This document shows, piece after piece, positions 57,841 through 64,000 of a DNA stretch of 64,000 bases (position 1 is the first letter of the stretch; each line of letters opens with the position of its first letter). The position numbers and the translations under genes were made by a program. The notes under the pieces are model-generated. The model did not search any database. It saw only the letters and a program-made list of their open reading frames with translations, and was not told the origin of the DNA. The stretch spans positions 62,001 through 126,000 of the forward strand of contig JAOZHR010000010.1 in the NCBI GenBank assembly GCA_026014805.1, given 5' to 3'. The DNA comes from Candidatus Bathyarchaeota archaeon (GTDB lineage Archaea > Thermoproteota > Bathyarchaeia > Bathyarchaeales > SOJC01).

Positions 57841-59368
57841 TCTTTCGCACCTTCAAATGCGACATCGGGTCATCTATAACCTTTGGAATCCAATCCAGCA
57901 AGTCCGTAGCCACCATATGACAGCCCTTTACGCTTTTTACAAAGTCGCCAGCAGCACCATTAATGAAAGCACCAGCCACCGCAGCCTCAAACGGGTCAAC
58001 CTGCTGGGCCAAAAACGCACCAACGACTCCAGAAAGCACGTCACCCGTCCCACCTACAGTCATACCCGGATTGCCTGAAAAGTTCAACTTCACCTTTCTG
58101 CCATCAGAAATTACATCAGTGTACCCCTTCAACAAAACCACCGCATTAAGCTTCGCAGCTGTTTTCCTCACCTTTTCCATTTTTTCTTCAAGGCTGGACG
58201 GCAATTCCTTGCCAGTTAAGATGGAGTATTCTTCAGCGTGAGGCGTCAAAACCAATGGACCCCGCAGTGGACGCTTGAATTCTGCAAAAGCTTTCAATCC
58301 GTCAGCGTCTAGCAGCAATGGCGTTTTTGTCTCTTCTGCAGCGGCCACAATCTCTTCAACAGCCCTCTTAGTGTCTGTATGAAGCTCAAGACCCGGACCT
58401 ATAACCGCTGCAGTTGCCCTTCCCAGATACTGCTTAATTTGCGAAACATTATCTGAGCCAAGGTGGACGCCTTCAAGTTTGATTGTGATCAGATTTGGCG
58501 TCATTGAAGAAATTGCGTAGGCTGTCTTTTCAGGAGCAACAACATAAGCCAAATCCACACCGGTGCGGAGGGCCGCGAGAGCAACAAGAGCAGGGGCACC
58601 CGAATAGGATTCGCTTCCGCCCACAACCAACAGCTTGCCAAAATCTCCTTTATGCGACTCAGCGGAGCGCGGTTTGACAACTAGGGCAACATCGCCAGGT
58701 CCTGCGAAGTTTTCGCAAATTTCGGGCAGTCCAATATTTTTTACCAGCAATTCGCCTACATACTCCTTTGCTTTGAGCAAGCCTAGCTTCGCTTTATGAA
58801 ACGTGACTGTCAAATCGGCTTTAACAACCTCACCTAACACTTCGCCAGAGTCTGAATCCAGACCAGTTGGAGTATCAACAGCCAAGCAAAAAGCTTGCAT
58901 TCCATTTATCGCCCTAATCAGCTGCAAAACTGGTTGTCGCGGGGCTCCTTTCAATCCGATACCTAATAACGCGTCAACAACAACGTCTGCTTTAACGTCT
59001 GGAACTTGGGAGGAATCGGTGACTACATGCACTCTTACAGAGTTCTTCAAAGATTGTAAGGTCGACCAGTTCTTCACCGCCGCTTCATGCCTAATATCGA
59101 CGGTCTTACCTGCAACTATGACTTCCACCTGATACGCTCGAGAAAGGAGGTGGCGAGCCGCTACAAATCCGTCACCGCCATTTCCACCTAAGCCGCAGAA
59201 GATTGCGACACGTGTCTTTTTAGGCTGGAATCGAGCGGAGATTTCAGAGGCAACGCTGCAACCAGCGTTTTCCATGAGTTGTAGACGGGAGACGCCATAA
59301 TATTCGGCGTTTGTTTCGAGGGCACGCATCTCGCGGCTCGTTATGATGTTAGCTTGCATGGTTTCCAC
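57830..59368 (-). CDS. nnr: bifunctional NAD(P)H-hydrate repair enzyme
   Basis: A 512-residue fusion. The N-terminal epimerase domain (about 1-215) has IFCGLGGNGGDGFVAARHLL and VDTPTGLDSDSGEV. The C-terminal ADP/ATP-dependent dehydratase, a ribokinase-like fold, has GKLLVVGGSESYSGAPALVA, VIGPGLELHTDTK, LVLTPHAEEYSILTGK and NPGMTVGGTGDVLSG. It repairs hydrated NADH and NADPH. Housekeeping gene in an operon with tsr3. Confidence 0.93.
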   Translation of the reverse strand: METMQANIITSREMRALETNAEYYGVSRLQLMENAGCSVASEISARFQPKKTRVAIFCGLGGNGGDGFVAARHLLSRAYQVEVIVAGKTVDIRHEAAVKNWSTLQSLKNSVRVHVVTDSSQVPDVKADVVVDALLGIGLKGAPRQPVLQLIRAINGMQAFCLAVDTPTGLDSDSGEVLGEVVKADLTVTFHKAKLGLLKAKEYVGELLVKNIGLPEICENFAGPGDVALVVKPRSAESHKGDFGKLLVVGGSESYSGAPALVALAALRTGVDLAYVVAPEKTAYAISSMTPNLITIKLEGVHLGSDNVSQIKQYLGRATAAVIGPGLELHTDTKRAVEEIVAAAEETKTPLLLDADGLKAFAEFKRPLRGPLVLTPHAEEYSILTGKELPSSLEEKMEKVRKTAAKLNAVVLLKGYTDVISDGRKVKLNFSGNPGMTVGGTGDVLSGVVGAFLAQQVDPFEAAVAGAFINGAAGDFVKSVKGCHMVATDLLDWIPKVIDDPMSHLKVRKSAP

Positions 59369-59405
59369 AGCGAATTAATATGAAAACGTCTCCTTAAATA
59401 AGTGG

Positions 59406-59582
59406 TTAATGAGGACACGCTTGTTCGTTTGTGTTTGTTGAATAGCGTCCTAGGCTAAGTAGTATTGCTCCTAAGGATATGAACGCTGCAATGTAGGCAA
59501 GCTTGTGCGACATTGCTAAGATAGTGCTGTAGATGGAGTCGCCTAACCAAAAAGTGACAAATGCGAGAAGAAAACATGCTGC
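59406..59582 (-). pseudogene. in-frame continuation of the upstream membrane protein after TGA
   Basis: Directly after the TGA at 59583-59585 the same frame stays open for 58 codons and encodes two membrane helices: ACFLLAFVTFWLGDSIYS and KLAYIAAFISLGAILLSLG. There is no start codon close to its front. It therefore looks like the severed C-terminal part of the preceding protein. Confidence 0.55.
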
Positions 59583-60182
59583 TCAAGCCCCATAAAGAAA
59601 GTTTATTCTTTCTTTGCTATCACGTTGGCAAACTTGATTTATGTCGTTTGTTTCTTGGGTTATTGCAGTGTCACTTACTTCTTGTTCTGCTGAAATAGCC
59701 TCTTCACATATAACAGCCTCTGTTTCCTCAGGTTCTTCTTCTTTCTTGCCCTTCCTTCTTGAATGTATGTCAAGGTAAAGCATGGAAAGATAAGGTGCAG
59801 ATAAGTAAGTTCCAGCAACTAGAGGGTTTTGGAACCATACGGACATAGTTCGTATTTGAGCTATTGGCGCTGTCCCAATCATAAGTGCTAATATGTCTTC
59901 AACCGATACAGCTACAAACGTTATAGTTAAGCATAGAAAGAACTGAAGCAAAACGCTTCTCGCCTTTCCAAGAATCATTGAAGGTATTACTGACGACAGG
60001 ACGAAAATCCACGCGAAGGTATGTATAAAAACAACCATGTCGATGCGGAGGATTAGAAATTCAGCTGTTGAAGGCAACAAGTTGTTTAGAAAGTAAATGA
60101 TGGAATAGACTGCGGTTTGAGTAAATAGCTGGTAGCTGATAATCAAGCTCCATGCAACGGAAATATACAGTGGAGCCGTCAA
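59583..60182 (-). CDS. multi-pass membrane protein ended by an in-frame TGA
   Basis: 199 residues with about four hydrophobic segments (for example MVVFIHTFAWIFVLSSVIPS and LLQFFLCLTITFVAVSVEDI), then an acidic cytoplasmic loop (KEEEPEETEAVICEEAISAE). The frame ends at KERINFLYGA-TGA and continues open beyond it with two more helices. Either the gene carries a nonsense mutation, or the TGA is read through. Not recognised as a named family. Confidence 0.55.
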   Translation of the reverse strand: MTAPLYISVAWSLIISYQLFTQTAVYSIIYFLNNLLPSTAEFLILRIDMVVFIHTFAWIFVLSSVIPSMILGKARSVLLQFFLCLTITFVAVSVEDILALMIGTAPIAQIRTMSVWFQNPLVAGTYLSAPYLSMLYLDIHSRRKGKKEEEPEETEAVICEEAISAEQEVSDTAITQETNDINQVCQRDSKERINFLYGA

Positions 60183-60381
60183 CGCTGCCTTTCCCAGTTT
60201 GTATACCCCACAGCATTATTGGATGCGCAGATGCAACAAAAGTCTTATGAAATGTGAATCAATAGCTGAAATAGGCGAAGTTCTGCGTCAGAATATGAAT
60301 GTGCTTAGTTTAACTTGTGGACCGGGCGGGACTAGCACCCAAAAGGGTTCAAGTCTCAACTTTTTGTGCAAATCGCTTGGC

Positions 60382-60422
60382 ATGCTCACATGGCATAGGT
60401 TCAAATCTCGGCCGGAGCACCA
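60382..60422 (+). tRNA. tRNA 3'-half fragment
   Basis: ATAGGTTCAAATCTCGGCCG followed by GAGCACCA gives a T-arm-like segment, an acceptor 3' strand and an encoded CCA. No complementary 5' acceptor strand (GCTCCGG) was found within 100 bases upstream. A second T-arm-like GGGTTCAAGTCTC lies at about 60343-60355. It looks like a broken or rearranged tRNA gene rather than a complete one. Confidence 0.4.
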
Positions 60423-60487
60423 ATTTAGTTAAAAACTAAAAAGTAATAGGTAACTAGCAAATATGATTCTGAGAAAGGGTGAGAATT

Positions 60488-61147
60488 ATGGAAAGATGGT
60501 TTGCAAGAAGGCGAAAATCTAGGGTTCTTGAACTTGCAGATAGACAGATGATTCTGGCAACAGACACGGTTGTGGATTTGCAGAAAGCCGTGGCGGCGGC
60601 TGCGAAAAACAGCAAAAAAGAAGCTGAAACCCATATTAGACATTTGTCTAAAATTGAACACGAAATCGACGAATTGCGAAGGACAATTTTTGAAGAACTA
60701 ACGAAAAACACGATGTCTCCTCAAGACCGCGAAGACATAATGCACCTCGTTAAAAGATTGGACGAGATGGCGGACCACGTTAAAGATGCGGCGAGAAGCC
60801 TCGATATGATACTTAAAACTAAGATTCCAGAGATTTTCTGGAAACCCCTTGTTTGCATAGCAACCAAACTAGTTGAATGTGCAAAGATCTTGCGCCGAGC
60901 AATTGAAGCGCTTGGAACAAACCCACCTGAAGCAAAAAGACTTGCAATAACGATTGACAAAATAGAGGGCGAAATCGACGAAAAATACCAAGAGATAAAA
61001 GACCTTCTTCTTCAACATTCAGACGAGATGACCGCGGCAACAGTGCTTTTCCTTCGAGACTTGGCAGAAGAAATGGAGCATGTAGCAGATTCATGTGATG
61101 ACACTGCAGACTACGTGAGAATCCTTGCGTCTATAAGAGAATTCTAA
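60488..61147 (+). CDS. DUF47/PhoU-like helical protein
   Basis: 219 residues, fully helical, of the DUF47 (PhoU-related) family. Charged helical repeats include HLSKIEHEIDELRRTIFEEL, VKRLDEMADHVKDAARSLDM and AEEMEHVADSCDDTADYVRI with the E-x3-D and D-x3-D metal-binding pattern. ATG at 60488 with GGGTGAGA just before it is preferred over the GTG at 60479. DUF47 proteins are commonly paired with anion transporters as regulators. Here it precedes an ABC importer by about 70 bp. Confidence 0.85.
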   Translation: MERWFARRRKSRVLELADRQMILATDTVVDLQKAVAAAAKNSKKEAETHIRHLSKIEHEIDELRRTIFEELTKNTMSPQDREDIMHLVKRLDEMADHVKDAARSLDMILKTKIPEIFWKPLVCIATKLVECAKILRRAIEALGTNPPEAKRLAITIDKIEGEIDEKYQEIKDLLLQHSDEMTAATVLFLRDLAEEMEHVADSCDDTADYVRILASIREF

Positions 61148-61216
61148 TCGCTGCCTCCTGTTTGAAAACCTCGATATACGCCTTGAATGAACAGAAAGTG
61201 AGAGAGAAAAGTAGAA

Positions 61217-62854
61217 TTGCCTAAATTCAAAGTAACAATCCTCGATAAACTTTCGTCTCATCGAACAATTGCATATAGCATCTACGTTGGAGCCATACTT
61301 TTTTTTCTCGTGTTGATTCTAGTTCCACCTATTTTCGGAATAGGCCTAAAATGGAACCTGGTTGGCGAAATTACTGGAAACCCGGAGTTAATGTCCAGAG
61401 CGGCTAATGCCATTTGGGCTTCCTTTGGAATTGCCATTTTTGTTTCCATAATCGACCTTGTCGCTGGAATACCTACGGCCTGGTTCATTTCAAGAGGGAA
61501 ATCCAGATGGCTAAACGTTGTAGATACGCTCGCGGACATTCCTTTTGTGGTTCCCACCGTTACACTGGGTTATTCTCTGCTTTTATTTTGGAGCAGCCCT
61601 CAAGGGATTTCGTCGCTTTTTGGCGGCAGTCTAATTTCTCCAGGGTGGCTTCTCGTAATACTTCTTCACTTCGTTTTTTCTTTTCCAGTTGTTGTCCGGG
61701 TCATGGTTGGAGCGCTTCTCGATTATCAGCGTACTTCTGAAGAAGCAGCTAGAACTTTGGGAGCTTCAACTTTCACCGTATATAGAACTGTAACCTTTCC
61801 AATTTTGAAGCCTAGTTTGATTGGTGCTTTTGTGTTGGCTTTTGCTCGGTCAATTAGTGAAACGGGAGCAACTATGATGGTGGCTGGGGCGTTTGAAAAT
61901 GGCGCTATTTTTGTGAAGAACATGAAAATTGATGGTCAGCAAGGTCCACTGGTCTTCGTAAGCCTAATACTAATACTGATTTCATGCGCGATTTTCGGCG
62001 TAATACTTGTTCTTGGAAAGAGGTTACATGTGCCAATTCGACGTGTTTGGCCTTCATTTGAGCGAAATCTGAGTTCAAAAGGCGTAGCTGCCACCCGAGA
62101 CACCTTAACACTACTAGTCTTCTTTTTGTTAGTCATCATTCCTTCACTTTTCGTAGCAGTACCTACATTTACTGCGATAATGGATGGCACCATAAACAAC
62201 GCGGTTTCAGGTTCTGGAATTTGGCAAGACTACTGGTCAAGTCTGGGCTTGTCATATTCTGTCGCAGCACTCGTCACATTGCTAAGCATCTTAGCTGGGC
62301 TGCCAATGGCAATTCTGATTGCGCGAAAAAGAATGGGAAGATCTGTTTCAGGTGTTCTGGACATTCTCGTTAACATTCCAATTATTGTGCCTTCTACGGC
62401 TCTGGGAGCTTCTCTCAGTATTTTTTGGACTAATTTTGCGTTCGTGCCAGAGATAGTCTTGCTAGTTTTAGCCCATCTTTCAATCACTTACCCCTACTTC
62501 GTAAGGTCTATGGCCGCCGCAATAGAGCGTACAGACATAGAATTAGAAAATGCTGCTCGCATTCACGGAGCCAAGCCTTTTGCAGTGTTTCGAACCATAA
62601 TTCTACCCTTGACCAAGTATTCATTGCTCGCTGGTGCCATTATGGTGTTGACGAGAAGTATAAGTGAAACTGGTGCAACTCTAGCAGTAGTGTCTCAACT
62701 TAAGACCGCACCAGTGTTGCTTGTGGACTGGGTTCAAGAAACAATTCCTGCAACTGCTTCAGATGTTGGGTTAGGCTGCGGAATCCTTATTGGGCTTTCT
62801 TTTATAGTGTTACTTTTCCTTAAATTAGGAGTTAGGAGGAAAGCTGTGTACTAG
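61217..62854 (+). CDS. ABC importer permease, two fused domains
   Basis: A 545-residue permease with two tandem BPD-type domains, about 12 membrane helices in all. Each half has an EAA-type coupling loop: EEAARTLGASTFTVYRTVTF (about 175-194) and LENAARIHGAKPFAVFRTII (about 443-462). Both halves also share ARSISETGAT/TRSISETGAT. Fused two-domain permeases of this type occur in ferric-iron and thiamine-type importers. TTG at 61217 is the probable start. The substrate is not evident because no binding-protein gene is in the window. Confidence 0.85.
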   Translation: MPKFKVTILDKLSSHRTIAYSIYVGAILFFLVLILVPPIFGIGLKWNLVGEITGNPELMSRAANAIWASFGIAIFVSIIDLVAGIPTAWFISRGKSRWLNVVDTLADIPFVVPTVTLGYSLLLFWSSPQGISSLFGGSLISPGWLLVILLHFVFSFPVVVRVMVGALLDYQRTSEEAARTLGASTFTVYRTVTFPILKPSLIGAFVLAFARSISETGATMMVAGAFENGAIFVKNMKIDGQQGPLVFVSLILILISCAIFGVILVLGKRLHVPIRRVWPSFERNLSSKGVAATRDTLTLLVFFLLVIIPSLFVAVPTFTAIMDGTINNAVSGSGIWQDYWSSLGLSYSVAALVTLLSILAGLPMAILIARKRMGRSVSGVLDILVNIPIIVPSTALGASLSIFWTNFAFVPEIVLLVLAHLSITYPYFVRSMAAAIERTDIELENAARIHGAKPFAVFRTIILPLTKYSLLAGAIMVLTRSISETGATLAVVSQLKTAPVLLVDWVQETIPATASDVGLGCGILIGLSFIVLLFLKLGVRRKAVY

Positions 62855-62873
62855 ACATGGATGGTGAGTGTTG

Positions 62874-63983
62874 ATGCCGAAAATACAATTGAAAGGCGTA
62901 ACAAAACGTTTCGGAAAGAAAATCTTGGCAGTTGACAACGTCAGCTTAGAAATTCAAGATAAAGAATATTTTTCCCTCATAGGACCAAGTGGCTGTGGAA
63001 AAACAACGTTACTTAGAATGATTGCAGGCCTAATTCAACCAACTAAAGGAGAAATTTACATAGACGACAACTTAGTCAACGATGTCCCTCCAGAGGACCG
63101 CGGAATCGGCTTCGTTTTTCAAACTTACGCCTTGTTTCCCCACATGAACGTTTTCGACAACGTAACCTATGGGCCTAGAGTAAAGGCTTGGGAAGAGAAA
63201 AGGGCTGCAAGCGTCGGCCGCGAAACACTGGAGATGGTAAAACTGGACAAACGTGCTGATGCTTATCCCCACGAGCTAAGCGGCGGTATGATGCAACGAG
63301 TCGCGGTGGCAAGGGCATTAGCTGCTGGCTCTAAAACTCTGTTATTAGACGAGCCCTTAGGCGCTTTAGACGCGAAAATTCGTAGTGAACTTAGATACGA
63401 GATAAGACGACTTGTGGAAGACTTGGGATTGACGGCTATTCACGTCACTCATGACCAAGCGGAGGCCATGGCTATTTCCGACAGAATTGCCGTTATGAAA
63501 AAAGGTCGCATATTTCAAGTGGGAACGCCTTACGAGCTATATATGAATCCTCAACAGATTTTTATAGCCAACTTTATCGGAGAATCCAATTTCCTCGAGG
63601 GACGAGTAATCGGAGTGGAAGATGACAAGGCCATTGTAAAGTTACGCGGTGACCTGAAAGTTGGCGCAAGGAAAAATGAGGCTTCTCAGATAGACGAAAG
63701 GATTGTCTTGGCAGTTAGACCCGAAGCTTTCGAGATAGTGAAGGGACGGAGAAAATTGGTCAACGAATTAAATGGAGTTATTGAAAAAGTTCGATTTGAA
63801 GGAACAGACATTCGCTACGAAATTCGCTTAGCTAATGACGATTTCATCATTGTTGTAAAGGCAAGTTTAGGAGGGGAATGGCTTAAAGAAGCTGATGAGG
63901 TAACGGTTGGGTTTTCTCCTGAAAAAAGCCAAATGTTCTTATATCCACCAAAGGGCTTAATGGCTGAGCTAGAAGTAGGATAA
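62874..63983 (+). CDS. ABC importer ATPase with TOBE domain
   Basis: 369 residues. Walker A is IGPSGCGKTT, the Q-loop FQTYALFPHM, the signature LSGGMMQRVAVARAL, Walker B LLLDEPLGALD and the H-loop HVTHDQAEAMA. A C-terminal TOBE-like domain (about 280-365) matches PotA/CysA/FbpC-type ATPases. ATG at 62874 is preferred over the TTG at 62868; GGTGAG precedes it. It follows the permease by 19 bp and completes the translocator. Confidence 0.9.
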   Translation: MPKIQLKGVTKRFGKKILAVDNVSLEIQDKEYFSLIGPSGCGKTTLLRMIAGLIQPTKGEIYIDDNLVNDVPPEDRGIGFVFQTYALFPHMNVFDNVTYGPRVKAWEEKRAASVGRETLEMVKLDKRADAYPHELSGGMMQRVAVARALAAGSKTLLLDEPLGALDAKIRSELRYEIRRLVEDLGLTAIHVTHDQAEAMAISDRIAVMKKGRIFQVGTPYELYMNPQQIFIANFIGESNFLEGRVIGVEDDKAIVKLRGDLKVGARKNEASQIDERIVLAVRPEAFEIVKGRRKLVNELNGVIEKVRFEGTDIRYEIRLANDDFIIVVKASLGGEWLKEADEVTVGFSPEKSQMFLYPPKGLMAELEVG

Positions 63984-64000
63984 ATCTTGAAGAGTGCCTT

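Noticed and set aside
59583-59585. Selenocysteine codon
   Set aside because: No SECIS-like hairpin or Sec machinery is visible in the window. A nonsense change in a membrane helix is simpler.
1-64000. CRISPR array
   Set aside because: No series of equal-length repeats with unique spacers was seen. The Cas4-like and CARF-like genes stand alone.

Overview
The window reads as an archaeal chromosome, most likely from a Bathyarchaeia-like TACK lineage. The lineage is an inference from an archaeal type-A RNase P RNA, an archaeal PolB2-type polymerase gene, Tsr3, AbrB-PhoU fusions, a geranylgeranyl-reductase-like flavoprotein, an Orc1/Cdc6 ATPase and TATA-box promoters. No rRNA operon or marker set is present to prove it.

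Layout. Positions 1-2,900 are ordinary chromosome: the end of an ABC-2 permease, a frameshifted DUF6506-like gene and a GGR-family flavoprotein. The RNase P RNA gene (2,921-3,235) is followed within 55 bp by a tyrosine integrase. From there to about 57.3 kb the DNA is dominated by accessory genes. At 57,319 conserved housekeeping genes resume (Tsr3, Nnr, a membrane protein with an in-frame TGA, a DUF47 protein and an ABC importer). Short copies resembling the last 20-25 nt of rnpB recur at 47,431, 49,955 and 57,291. The simplest reading is a stack of integrative elements built up at the 3' end of rnpB, between rnpB and tsr3.

Accessory region. 4.8-6.7 kb: a nucleotidyltransferase plus large-partner gene pair. 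6.9-10.6 kb: a mini-element with a tRNA, a ribbon-helix-helix repressor and operator, a collagen-like membrane protein, an orphan Cas4-like nuclease and an integrase. 10.6-12.6 kb: an AbiE-type toxin-antitoxin pair. 12.8-24 kb: a RibD-C reductase, two divergent secreted paralogs, a frameshifted gene, a transglutaminase-like membrane protein, an ATPase fragment and a deacetylase-like protein. 24-29 kb: a one-protein methyltransferase/nuclease and an OLD-family nuclease. 29-34.9 kb: a wHTH regulator and a plasmid-like replication module (AbrB-like, SF3-like helicase, Orc1/Cdc6, small proteins). 35-41 kb: two paralogous ExeA/TniB/Orc-like ATPases, a helix-rich partner, a CARF-like/HEPN protein and an Apea-like HEPN protein, the best candidate for an undescribed defence system. 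41-47 kb: a decayed nuclease, a deaminase pair, an AbrB-PhoU regulator, a C25 (gingipain-like) protease and a secreted cohesin-domain protein. 47.4-57.3 kb: an integrase-bearing segment bounded by related direct repeats, carrying a Nudix cassette, a SUOX-like enzyme, a DUF72 pair, a RecA-like/PolB2 repair operon and several gene remnants.

Two repeat signals run through the accessory DNA. One is a same-orientation intergenic repeat centred on the palindrome GGAGATATCTCC (nine copies, some attached to tRNA T-arm-like sequence). The other is an excess of GCATGCAT-type motifs (14 copies), several at the ends of truncated or frameshifted genes. No CRISPR array was seen.
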